Positions 1 to 7,765 of a DNA stretch of 64,000 bases are shown here, piece after piece. The notes below the pieces were generated by a model, which was not told the origin of the DNA, made no database searches, and saw only the letters and a program-made list of their open reading frames with translations. Each line of letters begins with the position of its first letter. Within the stretch, counting starts at the first letter, position 1. The position numbers were made by a program, and so were the translations under genes. This stretch comes from Bacteroidales bacterium (lineage in GTDB: Bacteria; Bacteroidota; Bacteroidia; Bacteroidales; UBA932): NCBI GenBank assembly GCA_015060405.1, contig SUYN01000005.1, forward strand, positions 1 to 64,000, written 5' to 3'.

Positions 1-122
1 ATAGCATCATTTCAGACATCAGAATATTCATGGACACATACAAAAATTACTTACTTCTACCTATTGCTGGATGTGCTATTTCTTTAAGTCTGATTATAGG
101 AAGGCAACAAGCGATTATATAG
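1..122 (+). CDS. C-terminal end of an unidentified membrane protein (partial)
   Basis: This frame is open from the left edge of the window to a TAG at 120-122 (frame of position 3). The last 30 residues contain one hydrophobic stretch (around LLLPIAGCAISLSLIIG) and end in RQQAII. It could be the last membrane segment of a permease or other membrane protein that begins outside the window, or chance. An internal ATG at 30 would give only 30 residues. Only sequence to the left of the window could identify it. Confidence 0.35.
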   Translation, partial: SIISDIRIFMDTYKNYLLLPIAGCAISLSLIIGRQQAII

Positions 123-203
123 CTTATAACTCGCTTCGCTCGATTAAACAAACAGCGGTCTGGAGACTTAAGCCTTTTCCGCTCCGCTCCAAAGTCAAAA
201 GAC

Positions 204-325
204 TCCAGCTTCGCTGGCATTTAAGGCTGCGCCTCGGAAATGTAAGCAAGCTTCCATTCCTCTCGACTTGCACTTAAATTAACATAATCCCCTCAATATT
301 TTGCAATTCCAATCAAAATAGCATA
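204..325. repeat. 122-bp duplicated intergenic block, copy 1
   Basis: The segment matches 2181-2302 at a constant offset of 1977 with only a few mismatches (for example at 249 and in the CGACTTG/AGCTTGC stretch). It ends just upstream of the acetyltransferase gene at 369. Its last third contains TTTG at 300-303, which could serve as a -33 element, followed after 20 nt by TAAATTCA (324-331), a weak match to the Bacteroidota -7 box. The block may therefore act as a portable upstream region. Confidence 0.75.
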
Positions 326-368
326 AATTCACACAACTAAATCGGAATTTGGCGATATTATATAAATT

Positions 369-1046
369 ATGAACATTAGATTAGAACAACCCGAAGACTA
401 CCGAGAGGTAGAGAACCTCACACGAGAAGCATTTTGGAACGTATATCGTCCAGGCTGTACAGAGCATTATGTGCTAAATCAGTATCGAGGCAATCCTGAC
501 TTCATCCCTGAGTTGGACTTCGTGATGGAAGAGGATGACAAAATTATTGGTCACGTCATGTTCTCAAAAGCAGAGATTATTCTTGACGATGGACCCCATT
601 TTCCCTCGTGGACATTTGGCCCCATCAGTATTCACCCCGACTACAAGAGCAAGGGCTACGGTTTGAAACTGTTGAACTATGCAATCGGAAAAGCCCGCGA
701 GATGGGCATCGGCATTCTCTGTATGGAGGGCAACATCGACTTCTACAAACACGCAGGCTTCGACCTCGCAAGCAAACTCAATATCCATTACCATGATATG
801 CCACGGGATGAAGAAGTGCCTTTCTTCCTCGCCCAAGAGTTAAAATCTGGCTATTTCAATGGTCTTGCGGGAACTTATTGCCCGCCTAAAGGCTATTTCG
901 TTGCCGATGAGAACCAAGATGCATTAGAAGCCTTCGATAAGATTTTTCCCAAGAAGGTCAAGGAGTACAACGAGAGCCAACTGCCCCCATTCGCAGAAAA
1001 AGCTAAGTGGTTGAGAGAACATGGATATTCATTAGAATTGAAGTAA
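369..1046 (+). CDS. GNAT family N-acetyltransferase
   Basis: The 225-residue protein is a predicted cytoplasmic acetyl-CoA-dependent N-acetyltransferase of the YhbS-like branch (COG3153). The acetyl-CoA binding motif A is visible around residues 93-102 (KSKGYGLKLL), with the usual strand before it (FGPISIHP). The FYKHAGF motif at 125-131 is typical of the last core helix and strand of the fold. The C-terminal ~85 residues go beyond the minimal GNAT domain, which suits this subfamily. The substrate cannot be read from sequence. It stands alone in a lower-GC stretch next to intergenic repeats, which may point to recent acquisition. The ATG follows an AT-rich leader. Confidence 0.88.
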   Translation: MNIRLEQPEDYREVENLTREAFWNVYRPGCTEHYVLNQYRGNPDFIPELDFVMEEDDKIIGHVMFSKAEIILDDGPHFPSWTFGPISIHPDYKSKGYGLKLLNYAIGKAREMGIGILCMEGNIDFYKHAGFDLASKLNIHYHDMPRDEEVPFFLAQELKSGYFNGLAGTYCPPKGYFVADENQDALEAFDKIFPKKVKEYNESQLPPFAEKAKWLREHGYSLELK

Positions 1047-1066
1047 ATTCGAATTTAATCTTTAGT

Positions 1067-1175
1067 AGCTGTGACATTTTTTCAGGTTTTTGAGACACAG
1101 CTCTATTGATTTTCGGCGTTTTTGAACTGATTTCGCCATAGCTGTGTCACTTTTTGCTTAAAATCTGTCACAGCT
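1067..1175. repeat. Two tandem AGCTGTG hairpins
   Basis: AGCTGTGACA at 1067-1076 pairs with ACACAGCT at 1094-1101. A second copy, AGCTGTGTCA at 1140-1149, pairs with TGTCACAGCT at 1166-1175. Each left arm is followed by a run of T. Only these two copies were noticed in the window. They could be a mobile palindromic element or terminators for the acetyltransferase gene just upstream. Confidence 0.5.
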
Positions 1176-1262
1176 CTCAGCAGAGCGATCTTTATGGTAA
1201 ATCGGAATCAAAGTACTTGTTATGTCATGCCCGATCTCCTCCATATCATTAATTATGTTTTA

Positions 1263-1295
1263 GATCCCCGATCAAGTCGGGGATGACGGTAAATC
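1263..1295. repeat. REP-like palindromic element, copy 1
   Basis: The core is an inverted repeat, GATCCCCG with CGGGGATG, around TCAAG, followed by ACGGTAAATC. The same 33-bp layout recurs in opposite orientation at 3245-3277, and a shorter variant lies at 3379-3404. It overlaps the upstream ATG of the next ORF, which argues that the ATG at 1325 is the true start. Confidence 0.7.
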
Positions 1296-1324
1296 GGGAT
1301 TTGTCGACATTAAACAATCTGACA

Positions 1325-1861
1325 ATGAATTTGGAAGAGAGAATACATAGACGCCTAGATAGTTTATATTGGGCTAGGCGCACGCATGAAATCGTCAAAT
1401 ATCCGCCTGAGGGATATGACGATAATGGCGTGTATTGCAGGGAAGAGTGGACGGATTTCAGCGATATCGGGAAATCATTTGGCGGTGTTGTCCTTACCCG
1501 GGAAGAGTATCTTGAGGTTGAGAACCGCTATGTCGAGTGCGCTGTCGAAATCGTGGAGACATCGCAGTGTAAGTATATGACAATTGGTTATGTCGAGGAT
1601 TATCAAAATAAAGGATACCGCTACAAAGACAGGATCAATGGAGATCAATTGCGCGATGTGTTAAGGGACATCCTGCGAAACGAGACCTGGTGCGTGCTGG
1701 TAAACCTGAAGCACAAGGTGCAGATCGACTTCGGTTGGGACTACTACATGCATGTCATCTGCCCTCTTGAAGAAACCCGTTTAAGACGTATTGTGGAATC
1801 ACACAATCTTTATCTGAACCCTCGATCGAACGCAAAAAGCATATTAAGAATCGAAGAATAA
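1325..1861 (+). CDS. Hypothetical protein
   Basis: The frame is open from 1283, but the first 14 codons lie in a palindromic intergenic repeat, so the ATG at 1325 (MNLEERIHRR) is the more likely start, giving 178 residues. The product is charged and soluble, with no signal peptide or membrane segment. The N-terminus is rich in Tyr, Trp and Arg; the middle has a RYVECAVEIVE stretch and the end LRRIVESHNLYLNP. I recognise no family. Lower-GC composition and isolation between repeats suggest an accessory gene. Confidence 0.6.
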   Translation: MNLEERIHRRLDSLYWARRTHEIVKYPPEGYDDNGVYCREEWTDFSDIGKSFGGVVLTREEYLEVENRYVECAVEIVETSQCKYMTIGYVEDYQNKGYRYKDRINGDQLRDVLRDILRNETWCVLVNLKHKVQIDFGWDYYMHVICPLEETRLRRIVESHNLYLNPRSNAKSILRIEE

Positions 1862-2180
1862 TTTGAGTCCAGTGTCAAGACTGACAGCAAAATTCCAATT
1901 CTATGAGATTCATGCCTGATACACTGTGCCGGGCTTCGTTTTATATATAAATCGGCACTTGCCCACTTCCCTCCGGTCAGTCGGCAACCTTCTATACCCA
2001 CCGCACAGGCGAGAATATGAGGACTGCAAGCAGATCTTCAAACTCTCGCTGAACCCAACGCACAAATAAAACGCCCGGCAAGACTCCAGCTGGTCTATGC
2101 CCCCTCACCACAGGGGAAGGATGATCGCTTTCGCTACCGTCGTCCGTAGTGGACCGTCAGCACTCCGTGGCCCGCTAGAT
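1862..2180. other. Gene-free stretch
   Basis: No credible ORF on either strand. It contains low-complexity intergenic text, including a short GC-rich patch (2085-2180). It leads directly into the second copy of the 122-bp block. Confidence 0.6.
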
Positions 2181-2302
2181 TCCAGCTTCGCTGGCATTTA
2201 AGGCTGCGCCTCGGAAATGTAAGCAGGCTTCCATTCCTCTCAGCTTGCACTTAAATTAACATAATCCCCTCAGTATTTTGCAATTCCAATCAAAATTGCA
2301 TA
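2181..2302. repeat. 122-bp duplicated intergenic block, copy 2
   Basis: Counterpart of 204-325. In this copy TTTG at 2277-2280 is followed after 20 nt by TATCTTTA (2301-2308), a better match to the Bacteroidota -33/-7 promoter pattern than copy 1. It would place a transcription start near 2313, about 45 nt ahead of the ATG at 2359. Confidence 0.75.
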
Positions 2303-2358
2303 TCTTTATGCTCATAAGTCGTGATTCTCTAACTGATGAAATTCAAGATGGAATAACT

Positions 2359-2766
2359 ATGAAAACTTTGAAAATATGCCGTATAGCTTCATTTGTGCCG
2401 ATGATGGCGTTTTTAATTGTGTTTTTTGTCTATAGAACCTTGGATAAAGGATTTGACGGAATCTTGGCAACGACATTTGGCGTAATCATCATCTTCGGTT
2501 CGGTAAGCCTTTATACACGTATTAAAAACGAGAACAATCCGGCATATCTTGCCAGGACCGAGAAGGGAATGATAATAGCCAACTTCGTCTCTACCGTACT
2601 CATGACAGCTTTGTCAATAGTCGGATTCTGTTTGGGACCGGGAGGATATTTCAACTGGCTTTATCTGGCTGTTACAGCAGCTGTAATTTATTCAACAACT
2701 AACAATATCATTCTATACAAGTATAAGAAGGCATACGATATTGAGAACAATATTAAAAACTCATAA
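2359..2766 (+). CDS. Small polytopic membrane protein, unknown family
   Basis: The frame is open from 2278, but the first part lies in the duplicated promoter-like block; the ATG at 2359 (MKTLKICRIASF) puts the first membrane helix at the N-terminus and gives 135 residues. Four hydrophobic segments are visible: PMMAFLIVFFVY, ILATTFGVIIIFGSVSLY, ANFVSTVLMTALSIVGFCLG and WLYLAVTAAVIYS, with short charged loops and a lysine/tyrosine-rich tail. It lies 18 nt ahead of the PH-like membrane protein at 2785, so the two probably form a transcript and may work together in the inner membrane. No function is assigned. Confidence 0.6.
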   Translation: MKTLKICRIASFVPMMAFLIVFFVYRTLDKGFDGILATTFGVIIIFGSVSLYTRIKNENNPAYLARTEKGMIIANFVSTVLMTALSIVGFCLGPGGYFNWLYLAVTAAVIYSTTNNIILYKYKKAYDIENNIKNS

Positions 2767-2784
2767 CTATTGTCATGTTTAACT

Positions 2785-3174
2785 ATGAAACATACGACCT
2801 CTAGCATAAAAAACAAGAAAATTATGTTGACATCTACACTTGCAGCAATATTGATAACTGTTGGTGCCGTCCTGTTGGTACTTGGCACACTTCCTATGGA
2901 AAACAAAGTCGAAGGAAAGAACCTTGTTGTAAAGTTTGTTATTGGCAAAAAGGTGATTGACGTATCTGATGCCGTAGTCATGCCAGTGCCTGATGAAGTG
3001 AATCATAATATCATCCGAGTCGGGGGCACTAGTATAGGTAAGAAACATTCCGGCAACTTCATAAACACCAAGACCAAAACGAAGTATAAGTTCTATCTGA
3101 CAGGAAAGGGCGAAAGAACTTACTTTGAGATAGGTAGTGACAAATATCTTATTGACGGTATTTCTATACAGTAA
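2785..3174 (+). CDS. Membrane-anchored protein with a bacterial PH-like (bPH_5 type) domain
   Basis: Starting at ATG 2785 the product has 129 residues. A single N-terminal membrane helix (LTSTLAAILITVGAVLLVLG) is followed by an extracytoplasmic beta-rich domain. The pattern RVGGTSIGKKHSGNF, a further strand KYKFYLTG and the closing KYLIDG resemble PF10882-type bacterial PH domains, often found next to small polytopic membrane proteins such as DUF1648/SdpI types. The upstream gene is a polytopic membrane protein of similar size, which fits that arrangement. The family call rests on motif resemblance only. Confidence 0.55.
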   Translation: MKHTTSSIKNKKIMLTSTLAAILITVGAVLLVLGTLPMENKVEGKNLVVKFVIGKKVIDVSDAVVMPVPDEVNHNIIRVGGTSIGKKHSGNFINTKTKTKYKFYLTGKGERTYFEIGSDKYLIDGISIQ

Positions 3175-3178
3175 AGCC

Positions 3179-3224
3179 GATAAGGTGATTCTCTACTTTT
3201 AACGGAGGACTAACCTTCAGATTT
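3179..3224 (+). pseudogene. Degraded fragment of a barrel C-terminus
   Basis: This stretch matches 14241-14286 in order and spacing (ATAAGGTG...TTCT...GAGGACT...TTCAGATT). There it encodes the last beta-strand of a decayed outer-membrane protein (RWFFTFSRGLAFRF, stop). Here the reading frame has an early TGA, so it is only a relic. Confidence 0.4.
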
Positions 3225-3244
3225 CAAGGAAACTTATAAATCGT

Positions 3245-3277
3245 GATTTACCGTCATCCCCGGCTTGACCGGGGATC
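3245..3277. repeat. REP-like palindromic element, copy 2 (inverted)
   Basis: Inverted copy of 1263-1295. It keeps the GATTTACCGTCATCCCC arm and the pairing GGGGATC arm around a short loop. Confidence 0.7.
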
Positions 3278-3378
3278 TGACATAATAAGGGAAGGACATG
3301 GAGGAGATTGGTTGAAACCATCAATCCAGAATGGCTTGATTTGTCAGAGTCTGTTATCACTGATCCTGATAAATTATA

Positions 3379-3404
3379 GATGCCCGGTCAAGCCGGGCAT
3401 GACG
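3379..3404. repeat. REP-like palindromic element, copy 3 (short variant)
   Basis: The arms GATGCCCGG and CCGGGCATG surround TCAAG, with ACG after the right arm. It is about 100 bp from copy 2 and could form a stable hairpin in either transcript. A degraded relative (CCGGATCAAGCCGG) lies at 14042-14060. Confidence 0.65.
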
Positions 3405-3472
3405 TAACCGGTAACTAAATTCGAATTCCCAGAATGTCGTTGCGATGATATAAAAAACAAACAGACTGGATT

Positions 3473-4366
3473 ATGAGAAGAATTCATATATTTTTGTTTG
3501 CAACACTGACTATCATCGGATGCAGCAGTCCGAATGAGACATACGTTCGTAATGCTATCCAACAGATGGACAGGAAAGGGCTTTATGCTGAGGGAGAGGA
3601 ATGGGAAGCGATGAAAAAAGAGGCGCTTTCACAGGAGCCTGAAACCTTGGAAGAGGCTCAGGAGATAATAAACAAGGCAGCAAAGGTCGCAGGCGGCAAA
3701 CATTCCTATCTTATGCCGGCAGATAAGGCTCAGGCTCGTGAAAAGAGGTCCAATGAAGAGGTCTCGCCGAGTGTCACAATGATTGAAGACAGCATCTGCA
3801 TGATTCATCTTCCGGCTTTTGCAGGGGATGATGAAAACTGTCTCAGATACGCAAGGACAGTTCTGGATTCAATTCCCGATACAGTAAAGGGCGTATGCAT
3901 CGACCTCAGAGGCAATCATGGAGGCAACATGTATCCGATGATTGCAGCAGTCCACCGCTTTCTGCCTGATGACATATTCCTGAAATTCAAGATGAGAAGG
4001 CGGTTCCAGAGTGTGATGCCTATCAATAAGGAATTCGTGGCAAAGATCGTCGGCATAGATATAGAACCCCGCATCAATTGTCCTGTAGCTATTCTGACAG
4101 ATGAAGCGACAGCAAGTTCAGGAGAGGCGGTACTGCTCAGTTTCAGAGGTCTGGACAATGCCCGGGTCTTCGGCTCCCCTACCGCCGGATATGCTTCCGC
4201 CAATGAAAGCATCATCTTTTATAACGGCTCCATCCTTGCCCTGACAGTCAGCTGCGACATTGCCCGAACCGGTGAAGTATTCTGCAACGACCCGATAGTT
4301 CCTGATGTCGAGACAGGATCACCGGAAGAAGATGCGATATCCTGGTTGAAGGATAGAATTAAATGA
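3473..4366 (+). CDS. Lipoprotein S41-family (tail-specific/CtpA-like) peptidase
   Basis: A 297-residue serine protease of family S41, predicted to be anchored as a lipoprotein: the signal ends in a lipobox with Cys17 (LTIIGC). The core shows the conserved DLRGNHGG strand-turn (144-151) and the catalytic segment TASSGEAVLLSFRG, where Ser215 is the likely nucleophile. No PDZ domain is seen; the first ~100 residues are a helical N-terminal part. It is shorter than classical CtpA. It lies 66 bp ahead of an ECF sigma factor on the same strand, so it may be part of an envelope-stress group. The substrate is unknown. Confidence 0.85.
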   Translation: MRRIHIFLFATLTIIGCSSPNETYVRNAIQQMDRKGLYAEGEEWEAMKKEALSQEPETLEEAQEIINKAAKVAGGKHSYLMPADKAQAREKRSNEEVSPSVTMIEDSICMIHLPAFAGDDENCLRYARTVLDSIPDTVKGVCIDLRGNHGGNMYPMIAAVHRFLPDDIFLKFKMRRRFQSVMPINKEFVAKIVGIDIEPRINCPVAILTDEATASSGEAVLLSFRGLDNARVFGSPTAGYASANESIIFYNGSILALTVSCDIARTGEVFCNDPIVPDVETGSPEEDAISWLKDRIK

Positions 4367-4432
4367 TTATTTCTGTAGTTTTTTGACCGGTTTGTTGTTT
4401 AATGGTCAGAAACATTTCAGGAAACCCTAAAT

Positions 4433-4906
4433 ATGGACAACAAAGAAAGAGAATTTGCGCAAATCGTTCTGGAGAACAAGAGGCGGATCTACACGGTCTG
4501 CTACATGTTTTCCAAGGATGCAGACGAGGTGAACGATCTGTTTCAGGAGATACTTGTCAACCTTTGGAAAGGCCTGCAGTCTTATGAGGGAGACAAGTTC
4601 ATCAGCACCTGGGTATGGAGAGTGAGCCTTAACACCTGCATCAACTATTCAAAGAAACAGAAACGAGCCCTGGAGAAAGTTCCGCTTGATGTCAACATCA
4701 ACCTCTTCGAGGATATGGACGAAGACTCGATGCAGATCCGCCAGCTCTATGACCGCATCAACAAGCTCGGTTATATCAACCGAAGCATAATCCTGATGTG
4801 GCTGGAGAACCTGAGCTATGACGAGATTGGATCGATTCTCGGAATCACGGCCAACAATGTCTCTGTAAAACTTGTCCGTATAAGGGAGAAACTGAAATCA
4901 ATGTAG
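4433..4906 (+). CDS. ECF-type RNA polymerase sigma factor
   Basis: A 157-residue sigma-70 family protein. Region 2 is visible at about residues 20-75 (DADEVNDLFQEILVNLW, then the aromatic WVWRVSLNTCINY stretch that melts and reads the -10 DNA). Region 4 follows at about 105-155 (LSYDEIGSILGITANNVSVKLVRIREKL), a typical helix-turn-helix. The next gene, 21 nt downstream, encodes a coiled-coil plus four-helix membrane protein, the likely binding partner or anti-sigma factor. The TraB/GumN gene follows 2 nt after that, so the three form a tight operon. Confidence 0.92.
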   Translation: MDNKEREFAQIVLENKRRIYTVCYMFSKDADEVNDLFQEILVNLWKGLQSYEGDKFISTWVWRVSLNTCINYSKKQKRALEKVPLDVNINLFEDMDEDSMQIRQLYDRINKLGYINRSIILMWLENLSYDEIGSILGITANNVSVKLVRIREKLKSM

Positions 4907-4927
4907 AACCGTCAAAAAGCGAAAGAA

Positions 4928-5518
4928 ATGGAAAGAGATAATTTCGAGATTTCACAGGAACTGGAGCAGATGCGCGAGCAGTTCAAGGTTCTCACTGAGA
5001 AGGTGGAGAAGCAGAAGATCGTGAACGAAAGGCTGCTGGAATCGTCTGTAAAAAGCAAGGTAGACAAATATACCGGAGGCAAGAAAGGTTGGATATCTAT
5101 CATCATAATAGCTTATATCGTCTATATCGATATAGAATACTGCATCAAATACAACCTACCGCTGTGGTGCACCATAGTTGTCGGAGTCGGCTTCAGCATA
5201 ATGGTACTTATATCAATACTCAATAAGTTGAAATGGCAGAAAGACCTTGATTTCAAGGGCGATGTAAATGAGTTTGCAGTTAAGGTCAGATCTGTGAAAA
5301 AGCTCGACATCATCACATCGATTGTGTCCAGGCTTATCGGATATTCTGTATTGGCTGTATTCTTCTACCAGTTCATCACCATTCAGTCAAACCATGTAAG
5401 AGAAGACAGCGTTCTGGTCATATCAGCCTTTCTGCTGATCATGCTCATCCTTGTAGCAATAAAGGACATCCATAGATTCCGAATCCTCGATGACATACTT
5501 AAAGACATAGAAGAATAA
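4928..5518 (+). CDS. Coiled-coil plus four-TM membrane protein, likely partner of the upstream sigma factor
   Basis: 196 residues. The first ~45 are charged and heptad-like (ISQELEQMREQFKVLTEKVEKQK), so the N-terminus is probably a cytoplasmic coiled coil. Four hydrophobic segments follow (about 57-73, 80-98, 122-142 and 155-174), ending in a charged cytoplasmic tail KDIHRFRILDDILKDIEE. The cytoplasmic coil and the position right behind an ECF sigma gene suggest an anti-sigma role; this is inference. A decayed copy of its 3' end lies at 13834-13916, so the gene has been duplicated in this region. Confidence 0.7.
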   Translation: MERDNFEISQELEQMREQFKVLTEKVEKQKIVNERLLESSVKSKVDKYTGGKKGWISIIIIAYIVYIDIEYCIKYNLPLWCTIVVGVGFSIMVLISILNKLKWQKDLDFKGDVNEFAVKVRSVKKLDIITSIVSRLIGYSVLAVFFYQFITIQSNHVREDSVLVISAFLLIMLILVAIKDIHRFRILDDILKDIEE

Positions 5519-5520
5519 TT

Positions 5521-6390
5521 ATGAAACGAATCTTGACAATCCTGGCACTCTCCCTTCTGTGCCTCACTTCCAACGCACAGCTCGTGTGGAAGATCAGCGG
5601 TAACGGCATAAAGAAGCCGTCGTACATTCTCGGAACCCATCACGGATGCCCTTTCACCTACTGTGACAGTATCCCGGGGCTTATGATGGCCTTTGACAAG
5701 GTGGACAACATAATCGGCGAGATCAATATGATAGAGTTTGACCAGATGAGTCCGGAGCGGATGCAGAAGATGCAGGCTATGATGATGATGCCTGCTGACA
5801 CCTCCCTGCTCTCTCTTTTCTCAACGGAAGAGGCTGCAAAGGTGAATGAATGGCTTGGTAAGAAAATGGGAGCAAGCCTGGAAATGCTCTCCGTGATGAA
5901 GCCGATGACAATAATGGTGACAGTCCAGAACAAGGAGATGATGGAAGTGATGCCGGAAATTGCCACCATGACAACGATCGACAAGTATATGCAGACGCTC
6001 GGTCAGCGGAAGGGCAAAACAATCGGAGAACTTGAGACTGCAGACTATCAGATGGAACTCCTGTACGGAAACTCTCTTGAGGAACAGGCAGATGCACTTC
6101 TGGAAATGATTGACCATGCAGACAGCAAAGGACTTCTGCAGCAATTGACGAATGCATACAAATCACAGAACCTTGACACGCTTTGGAAGGTTTTTCAGGA
6201 GCAGATGACCGGTTATGAATATGACGCCATTGTCAAGGTCCGCAATCTCAACTGGGAGAAACAGATGAAGGAAATCCTTCCGAAGCAGACCACCCTCTTT
6301 GTGGTCGGTGCGGGTCATCTGCCGGGAGAATACGGCATGATCAATCTGCTTCGTGAGGCCGGATATAAGATTAAACCTGTGAAGAAGTAA
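5521..6390 (+). CDS. TraB/GumN family protein
   Basis: 289 residues with a signal peptide (MKRILTILALSLLCLTSNAQ). The family motif GTHHG is at 38-42, following KKPSYIL, and the C-terminal GAGHLPGEYG motif is present near residues 265-275. In characterised relatives (TIKI/TraB fold) these Gly-His motifs bind metal. It probably acts in the periplasm or at the outer membrane. The Met-rich segment at 80-95 is unusual. It begins 2 nt after the stop of the sigma-associated membrane protein, so it is translated from the same message and is a likely member of that stress operon. Confidence 0.85.
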   Translation: MKRILTILALSLLCLTSNAQLVWKISGNGIKKPSYILGTHHGCPFTYCDSIPGLMMAFDKVDNIIGEINMIEFDQMSPERMQKMQAMMMMPADTSLLSLFSTEEAAKVNEWLGKKMGASLEMLSVMKPMTIMVTVQNKEMMEVMPEIATMTTIDKYMQTLGQRKGKTIGELETADYQMELLYGNSLEEQADALLEMIDHADSKGLLQQLTNAYKSQNLDTLWKVFQEQMTGYEYDAIVKVRNLNWEKQMKEILPKQTTLFVVGAGHLPGEYGMINLLREAGYKIKPVKK

Positions 6391-6573
6391 CAAAGGAATA
6401 ACAACATAAAGCTGATGAATCCTCTATATCCAATCTTTAAGAGATTGATTATTGTCCTTTTATTCCTTACCGCAGACGAGTTGCAAAAGTATAAAACGAT
6501 ATGATCTGGATTTCGAACCGGCCTGTCACATCAGTGCAGTCTTCTGCATCTATGAACATGAAATACTGATCAT

Positions 6574-7185
6574 ATGAAAAAATTCGTCACCCTATTGATT
6601 CTCACATTTTCAAGCGGAGCAATATACGCACAAACGCAGTCTGACTCTGAGGACTCCCGTTCAATTCCTGTAAAGCAGTGGGAGTTTGATTACTATAACT
6701 ATGGCGTTTCCGCTGGGCAGGAGGCAGTATATCTGATTTTCACGATGGCCCTGAGATATAACCTTGACACTCTGCCAGTCGATGTAGGAGGAGAATTTTC
6801 AATAGGAGCCACACCTCATACGCGCTATGACCCTCTGGAAATGAGCGAAGGTGCCATAATAGGGAGACTTTACATAACGCTGTCACCAGTTGCACACTAC
6901 AATTTCCGGAGAGGAAAGAACGTTTCGTATTATGCCGGAGCCGGCATCGGATTCGGACTTGGTACACGACAGGTTTTTGAGGGATGCACAGTCGGTCCTG
7001 AAGGAAATATTCTCGAGGAATCAGATACACAGCATTTTTTTGTTGCTGCCCTTACACCAAGAGCCGGCGTGGAGCTGTTCCGGCATTTCAGGGTAGGATT
7101 GCAGCTCCGGATCCCGACAGACGGAAAAGTGACGGCAGGCCCATCCGTAAGTATCACATTCGGAGGAGGAAGGAAAGACAAATGA
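6574..7185 (+). CDS. Small outer-membrane beta-barrel protein, unknown
   Basis: 203 residues starting with a Sec signal (MKKFVTLLILTFSSGAIYAQ). The mature part alternates polar and hydrophobic residues in strands (VYLIFTMALRYNL, GRLYITLSPVAHYNF, VSYYAGAGIGFGLG, LQLRIP, PSVSITFGG), the pattern of an 8-stranded barrel. A short basic tail (GRKDK) follows the last strand. It is the first of four secreted unknowns in a row (6574-9283), all on the same strand and separated by short gaps. Confidence 0.65.
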   Translation: MKKFVTLLILTFSSGAIYAQTQSDSEDSRSIPVKQWEFDYYNYGVSAGQEAVYLIFTMALRYNLDTLPVDVGGEFSIGATPHTRYDPLEMSEGAIIGRLYITLSPVAHYNFRRGKNVSYYAGAGIGFGLGTRQVFEGCTVGPEGNILEESDTQHFFVAALTPRAGVELFRHFRVGLQLRIPTDGKVTAGPSVSITFGGGRKDK

Positions 7186-7202
7186 CATAAACTGATGATA
7201 AT

Positions 7203-7667
7203 ATGAAAAAAGTATTGCTTGTATTCATTACGCTGCTTTCATCTGCAGCGTTATCTTTTGCACAGTATGCAGTGAAACCGTCTGAAGACATCACATTGAC
7301 AAAGGAATATAAGGTCGCTGCAAACACCAAGACAGCAGGTATTGTAGCTGCCGGTACGGGAGCGGCCGCCTGGCTATGCGGAAGCGTAATGTGTGCAGTA
7401 GAGGAAAACCGCTACATAAACATCCATTCCACTTCTGGAAGCATTGAAGAAATCTACACCCTGAAGCAGGAAGCCAGGAAGCAGGCAGGCTACAGGAAAG
7501 GTCAGGCTGTGGAGATAACAGGATATGTGATGATGCTGGCCGGTGCAGGCACGATATGGCTCGGACAGAGCAAGATAAAGAAACTCAAGAGCTCCGCGGG
7601 TCCGGCTGCAGCCACTCTGGATTACGGAGTAAATGGAGCCGGGCTTGCATTGGCTCTCAAATTCTGA
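7203..7667 (+). CDS. Secreted or membrane protein, unknown
   Basis: 154 residues with a signal peptide (MKKVLLVFITLLSSAALSFAQ). Two further glycine/alanine-rich hydrophobic stretches (TAGIVAAGTGAAAWLCG and YVMMLAGAGTIWLG) are separated by a charged loop with conserved-looking IEEIYTLKQEARKQAGYRKGQA. The end is a strand closing on Phe (GLALALKF), as in outer-membrane proteins. It starts 17 nt after the preceding barrel gene. No family is recognised. Confidence 0.6.
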   Translation: MKKVLLVFITLLSSAALSFAQYAVKPSEDITLTKEYKVAANTKTAGIVAAGTGAAAWLCGSVMCAVEENRYINIHSTSGSIEEIYTLKQEARKQAGYRKGQAVEITGYVMMLAGAGTIWLGQSKIKKLKSSAGPAAATLDYGVNGAGLALALKF

Positions 7668-7765
7668 CAGCATGACTGACTGATTCATGTTGCAACTTTT
7701 CTATGCATTTTGCCGGACATCAGAACTATTTTAACTATATTATTGCGTATATGACACTGACAACC

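Noticed and set aside
71..277. 68-codon frame near the left edge
   Set aside because: It runs through the duplicated 122-bp intergenic block, has no recognisable protein character, and the second copy of the block does not keep the frame.
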